Origin: Ranitomeya variabilis
Taxonomy: Eukaryota; Chordata; Amphibia; Anura; Dendrobatidae
Length of the DNA: 64,000 bases
Direction: 5' to 3'
NCBI RefSeq assembly: GCF_051348905.1
Contig: NC_135232.1
Coordinates: 832,504,888-832,568,887 of the forward strand
Shown piece by piece: positions 41,819 to 52,882 of the stretch. The translations under genes were made by a program, and so were the position numbers. Numbering within the stretch: the first letter of the stretch is position 1; each line of letters begins with the position of its first letter. The notes beneath the pieces were generated by a model. That model was not told where the DNA came from, made no database searches, and saw only the letters and a program-made list of their open reading frames with translations.

Positions 41819-42336
41819 AACTTTTCCTAATATGGCTAGAAAGCTTTAGCAAACACACTCACGCTTAGTAGTGTCGTCAAGACTCGCAAGGAATCTTTGA
41901 CGCTTAAACTGGCTTCTTTGCCAGGTCACATAGCAGGACGAGGCTTTTTGCCGCGGCAGATTCTAAAGACTGCATGCAACCTAAGGCAAGGGCAACACTT
42001 TACCACCCAGTAAAATGTTTTCAATGGGAACTGGACTTTCAACAAACTTTGCACAAATCAATAGCACAGGCAAATATAGGAAACTTTCTCTAGCCTGATT
42101 AAAGTGGGAAATGTGCAATAGCTTTGCATTAAGGACAAGCTTCAGAGTCTCTACTTGGTATCATCAGAAAACCGAGTTGGAGTTTTGTGTCGGAAGCTTG
42201 AATAGGTCAGCTGATGTATCTCTAAGAATTCACAGTTTTTTTCTCAAGGTGGTTCAGCGATTTGAATAAATGCCAACCCTTGTCTGCAAAAATCTTGACC
42301 CGTTTCCTGCAAGTTTCTGAAAGTGGTGCAAATAAC

Positions 42337-42408
42337 GGGGATGTAGCTCAGTGGTAGAGCGCACGCTTTGCATGTGTGAGGCCCCGGGTTCAATCCCCGG
42401 CATCTCCA
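42337..42408 (+). tRNA. tRNA-Ala-TGC: tRNA-Ala(TGC), unit 54 first slot
   Basis: Consensus; shares the TGACC 3' flank with unit 52. Anticodon TGC 42369-42371. First T4 42455-42458. Confidence 0.96.
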
Positions 42409-42535
42409 TGACCTGGGTTTACGTGCAAAGGACGCACTTCCTACAGGTGACTACTTTTCCTTCTCCTTATGTGGTTCCTGCAGTCACTCGGTGAAAGAAT
42501 TACTTGTCAGTGCTCCATCCCACTAGGAGACTTTT

Positions 42536-42607
42536 GGGGATGTAGCTCAGTGGTAGAGCGCATGCTTCGCATGTATGAGGTCCTGGGTTCAACCCCCAGC
42601 ATCTCCA
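42536..42607 (+). tRNA. tRNA-Ala-CGC: tRNA-Ala(CGC), unit 54 second slot
   Basis: Matches the second-slot consensus. Anticodon CGC 42568-42570. T4 42611-42614. Confidence 0.96.
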
Positions 42608-43127
42608 AACTTTTCCTAATATGGCTAGAAAGCTTTAGCAAACACACTCACGCTTAGTAGTGTCGTCAAGACTCGCAAGGAATCTTTGACGCTTAAACTG
42701 GCTTCTTTGCCAGGTCACATAGCAGGACGAGGCTTTTTGCCGCGGCAGATTCTAAAGACTGCATGCAACCTAAGGCAAGGGCAACACTTTACCACCCAGT
42801 AAAATGTTTTCAGTGGGAACTGGACTTTCAACAAACTTTGCACAAATCAATAGCACAGGCAAATATAGGAAACTTTCTCTAGCCTGATTAAAGTGGGAAA
42901 TGTGCAATAGCTTTGCATTAAGGACAAGCTTCAGAGTCTCTACTTGGTATCATCAGAAAACCGAGTTGGAGTGTCGTGCCGGAAGCTTGAATTGGTCAGC
43001 TGATGTATCTCTAAGAATTCACAGAGTTTTTTTCTCAAGGTGGTTCAGCGATTTGAATAAATGCCAACCCTTGTCTGCAAAAATCTTGACCCGTTTCCTG
43101 CAAGTTTCTGAAAGTGGTGCAAATAAT

Positions 43128-43199
43128 GGGGATGTAGCTCAGTGGTAGAGCGCACGCTTTGCATGTGTGAGGCCCCGGGTTCAATCCCCGGCATCTCCA
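43128..43199 (+). tRNA. tRNA-Ala-TGC: tRNA-Ala(TGC), unit 55 first slot
   Basis: Matches the first-slot consensus. Anticodon TGC 43160-43162. First T4 43246-43249. Confidence 0.96.
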
Positions 43200-43326
43200 T
43201 GGCCTGGGTTTACGTGCAAAGGACGCACTTCCTACAGGTGACTACTTTTCCTTCTCCTTATGTGGTTCCTGCAGTCACTCGGTGAAAGAATTACTTGTCA
43301 GTGCTCCATCCCACTAGGAGACTTTT

Positions 43327-43398
43327 GGGAATGTAGCTCAGTGGTAGAGCGCATGCTTCGCATGTATGAGGTCCTGGGTTCAACCCCCAGCATCTCCA
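43327..43398 (+). tRNA. tRNA-Ala-CGC: tRNA-Ala(CGC), unit 55 second slot, G4A
   Basis: G4A mismatch beside G3-T69. Anticodon CGC 43359-43361. T4 43402-43405. Confidence 0.88.
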
Positions 43399-43918
43399 AA
43401 CTTTTCCTAATATGGCTAGAAAGCTTTAGCAAACACACTCACGCTTAGTAGTGTCGTCAAGACTCGCAAGGCATCTTTGACACTTAAACTGGCTTCTTTG
43501 CCAGGTCACATAGCAGGACGAGGCTTTTTGCTGCGGCAGATTCTAAAGACTGCATGCAACCTAAGGCAAGGGCAACACTTTACCACCCAGTAAAATGTTT
43601 TCAATGGGAACTGGACTTTCAACAAACTTTGCACAAATCAATAGCACAGGCAAATATAGGAAACTTTCTCTAGCCTGATTAAAGTGGGAAATGTGCAATA
43701 GCTTTGCATTAAGGACAAGCTTCAGAGTCTCTACTTGGTATCATCAGAAAACCGAGTTGGAGTGTCGTGCCGGAAGCTTGAATAGGTCAGCTGATGTATC
43801 TCTAAGAATTCACAGAGATTTTTTCTCAAGGTGGTTCAGCGATTTGAATAAATGCCAACCCTTGTCTGCAAAAATCTTGACCCGTTTCCTGCAATTTTCT
43901 GAAAGTGGTGCAAATAAT

Positions 43919-43990
43919 GGGGATGTAGCTCAGTGGTAGAGCGCACGCTTTGCATGTGGGAGGCCCCGGGTTCAATCCCCGGCATCTCCA
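43919..43990 (+). tRNA. tRNA-Ala-TGC: tRNA-Ala(TGC), unit 56 first slot, T41G, near stop
   Basis: T41G in the anticodon stem, as in unit 50. Anticodon TGC 43951-43953. Close T4 43999-44002. Confidence 0.88.
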
Positions 43991-44117
43991 TGGCCTGGTT
44001 TTACGTGCAAAGGACGCACTTCCTACAGGTGACTACTTTTCCTTCTCCTTATGTGGTTCCTGCAGTCACTCGGTGAAAGAATTACTTGTCAGTGCTCCAT
44101 CCCACTAGGAGACTTTT

Positions 44118-44189
44118 GGGGATGTAGCTCAGTGGTAGAGCGCATGCTTCGCATGTATGAGTTCCTGGGTTCAACCCCCAGCATCTCTA
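44118..44189 (+). tRNA. tRNA-Ala-CGC: tRNA-Ala(CGC), unit 56 second slot, G45T C71T
   Basis: G45T in the variable region and C71T. Anticodon CGC 44150-44152. T4 44193-44196. Confidence 0.9.
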
Positions 44190-44707
44190 AACTTTTCCTA
44201 ATATGGCTAGAAAGCTTTAGCAAACACACTCACGCTTAGTAGTGTCGTCAAGACTCGCAAGGAATCTTTGACGCTTAAACTGGCTTCTTTGCCAGGTCAC
44301 ATAGCAGGACGAGGCTTTTTGCCACGGCAGATTCTAAAGACTGCATGCAACCTAAGGCAAGGGCAACAGTTTACCACCCAGTAAAATGTTTTCAATGGGA
44401 ACTGGACTTTCAACAAACTTTGCACAAATCAATAGCACAGGCAAATATAGGAAACTTTCTCTAGCCTGATTAAAGTGGGAAATGTGCAATAGCTTTGCAT
44501 TAAGGACAAGCTTCAGAGTCTCTACTTGGTATCATCAGAAAACCGAGTTGGAGTGTCGTGTCGGAAGCTTGAATAGGTCAGCTGATGTATCTCTAAGAAT
44601 TCACAGTTTTTTTCTCAAGGTGGTTCAGCGATTTGAATAAATGCCAACCCTTGTCTGCAAAAATCTTGACCCGTTTCCTGCAATTTTCTGAAAGTGGTGC
44701 AAATAAC

Positions 44708-44779
44708 GGGGATGTAGCTCAGTGGTAGAGCGCACGCTTTGCATGTGTGAGGCCCCGGGTTCAATCCCCGGCATCTCCA
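44708..44779 (+). tRNA. tRNA-Ala-TGC: tRNA-Ala(TGC), unit 57 first slot
   Basis: Matches the first-slot consensus. Anticodon TGC 44740-44742. First T4 44826-44829. Confidence 0.96.
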
Positions 44780-44906
44780 TGGCCTGGGTTTACGTGCAAA
44801 GGACGCACTTCCTACAGGTGACTACTTTTCCTTCTCCTTATGTGGTTCCTGCAGTCACTCGGTGAAAGAATTACTTGTCAGTGCTCCATCCCACTAGGAG
44901 ACTTTT

Positions 44907-44978
44907 GGGGATGTAGCTCAGTGGTAGAGCGCATGCTTCGCATGTATGAGGTCCTGGGTTCAACCCCCAGCATCTCCA
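44907..44978 (+). tRNA. tRNA-Ala-CGC: tRNA-Ala(CGC), unit 57 second slot
   Basis: Matches the second-slot consensus. Anticodon CGC 44939-44941. T4 44982-44985. Confidence 0.96.
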
Positions 44979-45498
44979 AACTTTTCCTAATATGGCTAGA
45001 AAGCTTTAGCAAACACACTCACGCTTAGTAGTGTCGTCAAGACTCGCAAGGAATCTTTGACGCTTAAACTGGCTTCTTTGCCAGGTCACATAGCAGGACG
45101 AGGCTTTTTGCCGCGGCAGATTCTAAAGACTGCATGCAACCTAAGGCAAGGGCAACACTTTACCACCCAGTAAAATGTTTTCAGTGGGAACTGGACTTTC
45201 AACAAACTTTGCACAAATCAATAGCACAGGCAAATATAGGAAACTTTCTCTAGCCTGATTAAAGTGGGAAATGTGCAATAGCTTTGCATTAAGGACAAGC
45301 TTCAGAGTCTCTACTTGGTATCATCAGAAAACCGAGTTGGAGTGTCGTGCCGGAAGCTTGAATTGGTCAGCTGATGTATCTCTAAGAATTCACAGAGTTT
45401 TTTTCTCAAGGTGGTTCAGCGATTTGAATAAATGCCAACCCTTGTCTGCAAAAATCTTGAACCGTTTCCTGCAAGTTTCTGAAAGTGGTGCAAATAAT

Positions 45499-45570
45499 GG
45501 GGATGTAGCTCAGTGGTAGAGCGCACGCTTTGCATGTGTGAGGCCCCGGGTTCAATCCCCGGCATCTCCA
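45499..45570 (+). tRNA. tRNA-Ala-TGC: tRNA-Ala(TGC), unit 58 first slot
   Basis: Matches the first-slot consensus. Anticodon TGC 45531-45533. First T4 45617-45620. Confidence 0.96.
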
Positions 45571-45697
45571 TGGCCTGGGTTTACGTGCAAAGGACGCACT
45601 TCCTACAGGTGACTACTTTTCCTTCTCCTTATGTGGTTCCTGCAGTCACTCGGTGAAAGAATTACTTGTCAGTGCTCCATCCCACTAGGAGACTTTT

Positions 45698-45769
45698 GGG
45701 AATGTAGCTCAGTGGTAGAGCGCATGCTTCGCATGTATGAGGTCCTGGGTTCAACCCCCAGCATCTCCA
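45698..45769 (+). tRNA. tRNA-Ala-CGC: tRNA-Ala(CGC), unit 58 second slot, G4A
   Basis: G4A mismatch beside G3-T69. Anticodon CGC 45730-45732. T4 45773-45776. Confidence 0.88.
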
Positions 45770-46287
45770 AACTTTTCCTAATATGGCTAGAAAGCTTTAG
45801 CAAACACACTCACGCTTAGTAGTGTCGTCAAGACTCGCAAGGAATCTTTGACGCTTAAACTGGCTTCTTTGCCAGGTCACATAGCAGGACGAGGCTTTTT
45901 GCCGCGGCAGATTCTAAAGACTGCATGCAACCTAAGGCAAGGGCAACACTTTACCACCCAGTAAAATGTTTTCAATGGGAACTGGACTTTCAACAAACTT
46001 TGCACAAATCAATAGCACAGGCAAATATAGGAAACTTTCTCTAGCCTGATTAAAGTGGGAAATGTGCAATAGCTTTGCATTAAGGACAAGCTTCAGAGTC
46101 TCTACTTGGTATCATCAGAAAACCAAGTTGGAGTTTTGTGTCGGAAGCTTGAATAGGTCAGCTGATGTATCTCTAAGAATTCACAGTTTTTTTCTCAAGG
46201 TGGTTCAGCGATTTGAATAAATGCCAACCCTTGTCTGCAAAAATCTTGACCCGTTTCCTGCAAGTTTCTGAGAGTGGTGCAAATAAC

Positions 46288-46359
46288 GGGGATGTAGCTC
46301 AGTGGTAGAGCGCACGCTTTGCATGTGTGAGGCCCCGGGTTCAATCCCCGGCATCTCCA
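46288..46359 (+). tRNA. tRNA-Ala-TGC: tRNA-Ala(TGC), unit 59 first slot
   Basis: Matches the first-slot consensus. Anticodon TGC 46320-46322. First T4 46406-46409. Confidence 0.96.
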
Positions 46360-46486
46360 TGGCCTGGGTTTACGTGCAAAGGACGCACTTCCTACAGGTG
46401 ACTACTTTTCCTTCTCCTTATGTGGTTCCTGCAGTCACTCGGTGAAAGAATTACTTGTCAGTGCTCCATCCCACTAGGAGACTTTT

Positions 46487-46558
46487 GGGGATGTAGCTCA
46501 GTGGTAGAGCGCATGCTTCGCATGTATGAGGTCCTGGGTTCAACCCCCAGCATCTCCA
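46487..46558 (+). tRNA. tRNA-Ala-CGC: tRNA-Ala(CGC), unit 59 second slot
   Basis: Matches the second-slot consensus. Anticodon CGC 46519-46521. T4 46562-46565. Confidence 0.96.
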
Positions 46559-47076
46559 AACTTTTCCTAATATGGCTAGAAAGCTTTAGCAAACACACTC
46601 ACGCTTAGTAGTGTCGTCAAGACTCGCAAGGAATCTTTGACGCTTAAACTGGCTTCTTTGCCAGGTCACATAGCAGGACGAGGCTTTTTGCCGCGGCAGA
46701 TTCTAAAGACTGCATGCAACCTAAGGCAAGGGCAACACTTTACCACCCAGTAAAATGTTTTCAGTGGGAACTGGACTTTCAACAAACTTTGCACAAATCA
46801 ATAGCACAGGCAAATATAGGAAACTTTCTCTAGCCTGATTAAAGTGGGAAATGTGCAATAGCTTTGCATTAAGGACAAGCTTCAGAGTCTCTACTTGGTA
46901 TCATCAGAAAACCGAGTTGGAGTGTCGTGCCGGAAGCTTGAATTGGTCAGCTGATGTATCTCTAAGAACTCACAGTTTTTTTCTCAAGGTGGTTCAGCGA
47001 TTGGAATAAATGCCAACCCTTGTCTGCAAAAATCTTGACCCGTTTCCTGCAAGTTTCTGAAAGTGGTGCAAATAAC

Positions 47077-47148
47077 GGGGATGTAGCTCAGTGGTAGAGC
47101 GCACGCTTTGCATGTGTGAGGCCCCGGGTTCAATCCCCGGCATCTCCA
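47077..47148 (+). tRNA. tRNA-Ala-TGC: tRNA-Ala(TGC), unit 60 first slot
   Basis: Matches the first-slot consensus. Anticodon TGC 47109-47111. First T4 47195-47198. Confidence 0.96.
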
Positions 47149-47275
47149 TGGCCTGGGTTTACGTGCAAAGGACGCACTTCCTACAGGTGACTACTTTTCC
47201 TTCTCCTTATGTGGTTCCTGCAGTCACTCGGTGAAAGAATTACTTGTCAGTGCTCCATCCCACTAGGAGACTTTT

Positions 47276-47347
47276 GGGGATGTAGCTCAGTGGTAGAGCG
47301 CATGCTTCGCATGTATGAGGTCCTGGGTTCAACCCCCAGCATCTCCA
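47276..47347 (+). tRNA. tRNA-Ala-CGC: tRNA-Ala(CGC), unit 60 second slot
   Basis: Matches the second-slot consensus. Anticodon CGC 47308-47310. T4 47351-47354. Confidence 0.96.
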
Positions 47348-47865
47348 AACTTTTCCTAATATGGCTAGAAAGCTTTAGCAAACACACTCACGCTTAGTAG
47401 TGTCGTCAAGACTCGCAAGGAATCTTTGACGCTTAAACTGGCTTCTTTGCCAGGTCACATAGCAGGACGAGGCTTTTTGCCGCGGCAGATTCTAAAGACT
47501 GCATGCAACCTAAGGCAAGGGCAACAGTTTACCACCCAGTAAAATGTTTTCAATGGGAACTGGACTTTCAACAAACTTTGCACAAATCAATAGCACAGGC
47601 AAATATAGGAAACTTTCTCTAGCCTGATTAAAGTGGGAAATGTGCAATAGCTTTGCATTAAGGACAAGCTTCAGAGTCTCTACTTGGTATCATCAGAAAA
47701 CCGAGTTGGAGTGTCGTGTCGGAAGCTTGAATAGGTCAGCTGATGTATCTCTAAGAATTCACAGTTTTTTTCTCAAGGTGGTTCAGCGATTTGAATAAAT
47801 GCCAACCCTTGTCTGCAAAAATCTTGACCCGTTTCCTGCAATTTTCAGAAAGTGGTGCAAATAAC

Positions 47866-47937
47866 GGGGATGTAGCTCAGTGGTAGAGCGCACGCTTTGC
47901 ATGTGTGAGGCCCCGGGTTCAATCCCCGGCATCTCCA
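47866..47937 (+). tRNA. tRNA-Ala-TGC: tRNA-Ala(TGC), unit 61 first slot
   Basis: Matches the first-slot consensus. Anticodon TGC 47898-47900. First T4 47984-47987. Confidence 0.96.
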
Positions 47938-48064
47938 TGGCCTGGGTTTACGTGCAAAGGACGCACTTCCTACAGGTGACTACTTTTCCTTCTCCTTATG
48001 TGGTTCCTGCAGTCACTCGGTGAAAGAATTACTTGTCAGTGCTCCATCTCACTGGGAGACTTTT

Positions 48065-48136
48065 GGGGATGTAGCTCAGTGGTAGAGCGCATGCTTCGCA
48101 TGTATGAGGTCCTGGGTTCAACCCCCAGCATCTCCA
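48065..48136 (+). tRNA. tRNA-Ala-CGC: tRNA-Ala(CGC), unit 61 second slot
   Basis: Matches the second-slot consensus. Anticodon CGC 48097-48099. T4 48140-48143. Confidence 0.96.
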
Positions 48137-48656
48137 AACTTTTCCTAATATGGCTAGAAAGCTTTAGCAAACACACTCACGCTTAGTAGTGTCGTCAAGA
48201 CTCGCAAGGCATCTTTGACACTTAAACTGGCTTCTTTGCCAGGTCACATAGCAGGACGAGGCTTTTTGCTGCGGCAGATTCTAAAGACTGCATGCAACCT
48301 AAGGCAAGGGCAACACTTTACCACCCAGTAAAATGTTTTCAATGGGAACTGGACTTTCAACAAACTTTGCACAAATCAATAGCACAGGCAAATATAGGAA
48401 ACTTTCTCTAGCCTGATTAAAGTGGGAAATGTGCAATAGCTTTGCATTAAGGACAAGCTTCAGAGTCTCTACTTGGTATCATCAGAAAACCGAGTTGGAG
48501 TGTCGTGCCGGAAGCTTGAATAGGTCAGCTGATGTATCTCTAAGAATTCACAGAGTTTTTTTCTCAAGGTGGTTCAGCGATTTGAATAAATGCCAACCCT
48601 TGTCTGCAAAAATCTTGACCCGTTTCCTGCAATTTTCTGAAAGTGGTGCAAATAAC

Positions 48657-48728
48657 GGGGATGTAGCTCAGTGGTAGAGCGCACGCTTTGCATGTGTGAG
48701 GCCCCGGGTTCAATCCCCGGCATCTCCA
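48657..48728 (+). tRNA. tRNA-Ala-TGC: tRNA-Ala(TGC), unit 62 first slot, near stop
   Basis: Consensus gene. Anticodon TGC 48689-48691. Close T4 48737-48740, the last close stop in the window. Confidence 0.96.
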
Positions 48729-48855
48729 TGGCCTGGTTTTACGTGCAAAGGACGCACTTCCTACAGGTGACTACTTTTCCTTCTCCTTATGTGGTTCCTG
48801 CAGTCACTCGGTGAAAGAATTACTTGTCAGTGCTCCATCCCACTAGGAGACTTTT

Positions 48856-48927
48856 GGGGATGTAGCTCAGTGGTAGAGCGCATGCTTCGCATGTATGAGT
48901 TCCTGGGTTCAACCCCCAGCATCTCTA
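48856..48927 (+). tRNA. tRNA-Ala-CGC: tRNA-Ala(CGC), unit 62 second slot, G45T C71T
   Basis: G45T and C71T, as in unit 56. Anticodon CGC 48888-48890. T4 48931-48934. Confidence 0.9.
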
Positions 48928-49447
48928 AACTTTTCCTAATATGGCTAGAAAGCTTTAGCAAACACACTCACGCTTAGTAGTGTCGTCAAGACTCGCAAGG
49001 AATCTTTGACGCTTAAACTGGCTTCTTTGCCAGGTCACATAGCAGGACGAGGCTTTTTGCCGCAGCAGATTCTAAAGACTGCATGCAACCTAAGGCAAGG
49101 GCAACACTTTACCACCCAGTAAAATGTTTTCAATGGGAACTGGACTTTCAACAAACTTTGCACAAATCAATAGCACAGGCAAATATAGGAAACTTTCTCT
49201 AGCCTGATTAAAGTGGGAAATGTGCAATAGCTTTGCATTAAGGACAAGCTTCAGAGTCTCTACTTGGTATCATCAGAAAACCGAGTTGGAGTGTCGTGCC
49301 GGAAGCTTGAATAGGTCAGCTGATGTATCTCTAAGAATTCACAGAGTTTTTTTCTCAAGGTGGTTCAGCGATTTGAATAAATGCCAACCCTTGTCTGCAA
49401 AAATCTTGACCCGTTTCCTGCAAGTTTCTGAAAGTGGTGCAAATAAC

Positions 49448-49519
49448 GGGGATGTAGCTCAGTGGTAGAGCGCACGCTTTGCATGTGTGAGGCCCCGCGT
49501 TCAATCCCCGGCATCTCCA
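49448..49519 (+). tRNA. tRNA-Ala-TGC: tRNA-Ala(TGC), unit 63 first slot, G51C
   Basis: G51C breaks a T-stem pair and alters the B box (GCGTTC). Anticodon TGC 49480-49482. First T4 49566-49569. Confidence 0.86.
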
Positions 49520-49646
49520 TGGCCTGGGTTTACGTGCAAAGGACGCACTTCCTACAGGTGACTACTTTTCCTTCTCCTTATGTGGTTCCTGCAGTCACTC
49601 GGTGAAAGAATTACTTGTCAGTGCTCCATCCCACTAGGAGACTTTT

Positions 49647-49718
49647 GGGGATGTAGCTCAGTGGTAGAGCGCATGCTTCGCATGTATGAGGTCCTGGGTT
49701 CAACCCCCAGCATCTCCA
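49647..49718 (+). tRNA. tRNA-Ala-CGC: tRNA-Ala(CGC), unit 63 second slot
   Basis: Matches the second-slot consensus. Anticodon CGC 49679-49681. T4 49722-49725. Confidence 0.96.
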
Positions 49719-50238
49719 AACTTTTCCTAATATGGCTAGAAAGCTTTAGCAAACACACTCACGCTTAGTAGTGTCGTCAAGACTCGCAAGGAATCTTTGA
49801 CGCTTAAACTGGCTTCTTTGCCAGGTCACATAGCAGGACGAGGCTTTTTGCCGCAGCAGATTCTAAAGACTGCATGCAACCTAAGGCAAGGGCAACACTT
49901 TACCACCCAGTAAAATGTTTTCAATGGGAACTGGACTTTCAACAAACTTTGCACAAATCAATAGCACAGGCAAATATAGGAAACTTTCTCTAGCCTGATT
50001 AAAGTGGGAAATGTGCAATAGCTTTGCATTAAGGACAAGCTTCAGAGTCTCTACTTGGTATCATCAGAAAACCGAGTTGGAGTGTCGTGCCGGAAGCTTG
50101 AATAGGTCAGCTGATGTATCTCTAAGAATTCACAGAGTTTTTTTCTCAAGGTGGTTCAGCGATTTGAATAAATGCCAACCCTTGTCTGCAAAAATCTTGA
50201 CCCGTTTCCTGCAAGTTTCTGAAAGTGGTGCAAATAAC

Positions 50239-50310
50239 GGGGATGTAGCTCAGTGGTAGAGCGCATGCTTTGCATGTGTGAGGCCCCGAGTTCAATCCCC
50301 GGCATCTCCA
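50239..50310 (+). tRNA. tRNA-Ala-TGC: tRNA-Ala(TGC), unit 64 first slot, C28T G51A
   Basis: C28T makes a T-G pair in the anticodon stem; G51A breaks a T-stem pair and alters the B box. Anticodon TGC 50271-50273. First T4 50357-50360. Confidence 0.86.
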
Positions 50311-50437
50311 TGGCCTGGGTTTACGTGCAAAGGACGCACTTCCTACAGGTGACTACTTTTCCTTCTCCTTATGTGGTTCCTGCAGTCACTCGGTGAAAGA
50401 ATTACTTGTCAGTGCTCCATCCCACTAGGAGACTTTT

Positions 50438-50509
50438 GGGGATGTAGCTCAGTGGTAGAGCGCATGCTTCGCATGTATGAGGTCCTGGGTTCAACCCCCA
50501 GCATCTCCA
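50438..50509 (+). tRNA. tRNA-Ala-CGC: tRNA-Ala(CGC), unit 64 second slot
   Basis: Matches the second-slot consensus. Anticodon CGC 50470-50472. T4 50513-50516. Confidence 0.96.
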
Positions 50510-51029
50510 AACTTTTCCTAATATGGCTAGAAAGCTTTAGCAAACACACTCACGCTTAGTAGTGTCGTCAAGACTCGCAAGGAATCTTTGACGCTTAAAC
50601 TGGCTTCTTTGCCAGGTCACATAGCAGGACGAGGCTTTTTGCCGCAGCAGATTCTAAAGACTGCATGCAACCTAAGGCAAGGGCAACACTTTACCACCCA
50701 GTAAAATGTTTTCAATGGGAACTGGACTTTCAACAAACTTTGCACAAATCAATAGCACAGGCAAATATAGGAAACTTTCTCTAGCCTGATTAAAGTGGGA
50801 AATGTGCAATAGCTTTGCATTAAGGACAAGCTTCAGAGTCTCTACTTGGTATCATCAGAAAACCGAGTTGGAGTGTCGTGCCGGAAGCTTGAATAGGTCA
50901 GCTGATGTATCTCTAAGAATTCACAGAGTTTTTTTCTCAAGGTGGTTCAGCGATTTGAATAAATGCCAACCCTTGTCTGCAAAAATCTTGACCCGTTTCC
51001 TGCAAGTTTCTGAAAGTGGTGCAAATAAC

Positions 51030-51101
51030 GGGGATGTAGCTCAGTGGTAGAGCGCACGCTTTGCATGTGTGAGGCCCCGGGTTCAATCCCCAGCATCTCC
51101 A
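51030..51101 (+). tRNA. tRNA-Ala-TGC: tRNA-Ala(TGC), unit 65 first slot, G63A
   Basis: G63A gives a C49-A63 mismatch in the T stem. Anticodon TGC 51062-51064. First T4 51148-51151. Confidence 0.88.
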
Positions 51102-51228
51102 TGGCCTGGGTTTACGTGCAAAGGACGCACTTCCTACAGGTGACTACTTTTCCTTCTCCTTATGTGGTTCCTGCAGTCACTCGGTGAAAGAATTACTTGT
51201 CAGTGCTCCATCCCACTAGGAGACTTTT

Positions 51229-51300
51229 GGGAATGTAACTCAGTGGTAGAGTGCATGCTTCGCATGTATGAGGTCCTGGGTTCAACCCCCAGCATCTCCA
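51229..51300 (+). tRNA. tRNA-Ala-CGC: tRNA-Ala(CGC), unit 65 second slot, G4A G10A C24T
   Basis: G10A and C24T together restore a D-stem pair as A-T; G4A is the mismatch beside G3-T69. Anticodon CGC 51261-51263. T4 51304-51307. Confidence 0.85.
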
Positions 51301-51820
51301 AACTTTTCCTAATATGGCTAGAAAGCTTTAGCAAACACACTCACGCTTAGTAGTGTCGTCAAGACTCGCAAGGAATCTTTGACGCTTAAACTGGCTTCTT
51401 TGCCAGGTCACATAGCAGGACGAGGCTTTTTGCCGCGGCAGATTCTAAAGACTGCATGCAACCTAAGGCAAGGGCAACACTTTACCACCCAGTAAAATGT
51501 TTTCAATGGGAACTGGACTTTCAACAAACTTTGCACAAATCAATAGCACAGGCAAATATAGGAAACTTTCTCTAGCCTGATTAAAGTGGGAAATGTGCAA
51601 TAGCTTTGCATTAAGGACAAGCTTCAGAGTCTCTACTTGGTATCATCAGAAAACCGAGTTGGAGTGTCGTGCCGGAAGCTTGAATAGGTCAGCTGATGTA
51701 TCTCTAAGAATTCACAGAGTTTTTTTCTCAAGGTGGTTCAGCGATTTGAATAAATGCCAACCCTTGTCTGCAAAAATCTTGACCCGTTTCCTTCAAGTTT
51801 CTGAAAGTGGTGCAGATAAC

Positions 51821-51892
51821 GGGGATGTAGCTCAGTGGTAGAGCGCACGCTTTGCATGTGTGAGGCCCCTGGTTCAATCCCCGGCATCTCCA
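51821..51892 (+). tRNA. tRNA-Ala-TGC: tRNA-Ala(TGC), unit 66 first slot, G50T
   Basis: G50T breaks the central T-stem pair. Anticodon TGC 51853-51855. First T4 51939-51942. Confidence 0.87.
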
Positions 51893-52019
51893 TGGCCTGG
51901 GTTTACGTGCAAAGGACGCACTTCCTACAGGTGACTACTTTTCCTTCTCCTTATGTGGTTCCTGCAGTCACTCGGTGAAAGAATTACTTGTCAGTGCTCC
52001 ATCCCACTAGGAGACTTTT

Positions 52020-52091
52020 GGGGATGTAGCTCAGTGGTAGAGCGCATGCTTCGCATGTATGAGGTCCTGGGTTCAACCCCCAGCATCTCCA
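52020..52091 (+). tRNA. tRNA-Ala-CGC: tRNA-Ala(CGC), unit 66 second slot
   Basis: Matches the second-slot consensus. Anticodon CGC 52052-52054. T4 52095-52098. Confidence 0.96.
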
Positions 52092-52611
52092 AACTTTTCC
52101 TAATATGGCTAGAAAGCTTTAGCAAACACACTCACGCTTAGTAGTGTCGTCAAGACTCGCAAGGAATCTTTGACGCTTAAACTGGCTTCTTTGCCAGGTC
52201 ACATAGCAGGACGAGGCTTTTTGCTGCGGCAGATTCTAAAGACTGCATGCAACCTAAGGCAAGGGCAACACTTTACCACCCAGTAAAATGTTTTCAATGG
52301 GAACTGGACTTTCAACAAACTTTGCACAAATCAATAGCACAGGCAAATATAGGAAACTTTCTCTAGCCTGATTAAAGTGGGAAATGTGCAATAGCTTTGC
52401 ATTAAGGACAAGCTTCAGAGTCTCTACTTGGTATCATCAGAAAACCGAGTTGGAGTGTCGTGCCGGAAGCTTGAATAGGTCAGCTGATGTATCTCTAAGA
52501 ATTCACAGAGTTTTTTTCTCAAGGTGGTTCAGCGATTTGAATAAATGCCAACCCTTGTCTGCAAAAATCTTGACCCGTTTCCTGCAAGTTTCTGAAAGTG
52601 GTGCAAATAAC

Positions 52612-52683
52612 GGGGATGTAGCTCAGTGGTAGAGCGCACGCTTTGCATGTGTGAGGCCCCGGGTTCAATCCCCGGCATCTCCA
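52612..52683 (+). tRNA. tRNA-Ala-TGC: tRNA-Ala(TGC), unit 67 first slot
   Basis: Matches the first-slot consensus. Anticodon TGC 52644-52646. First T4 52730-52733. Confidence 0.96.
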
Positions 52684-52810
52684 TGGCCTGGGTTTACGTG
52701 CAAAGGACGCACTTCCTACAGGTGACTACTTTTCCTTCTCCTTATGTGGTTCCTGCAGTCACTCGGTGAAAGAATTACTTGTCAGTGCTCCATCCCACTA
52801 GGAGACTTTT

Positions 52811-52882
52811 GGGGATGTAGCTCAGTGGTAGAGCGCATGCTTCGCATGTATGAGGTCCTGGGTTCAACCCCCAGCATCTCCA
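52811..52882 (+). tRNA. tRNA-Ala-CGC: tRNA-Ala(CGC), unit 67 second slot
   Basis: Matches the second-slot consensus. Anticodon CGC 52843-52845. T4 52886-52889. Confidence 0.96.

Larger units (their letters stand above)
39658..42813 (+). repeat. Two-unit (1,578-bp) tandem duplication
   Basis: 39658-41235 and 41236-42813 match at +1,578. Shared rare bases are CTAACAATTC (C at 39859 and 41437) and CATGACC (A at 40833 and 42411). Private changes are at 40266 and 41759. Confidence 0.78.
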
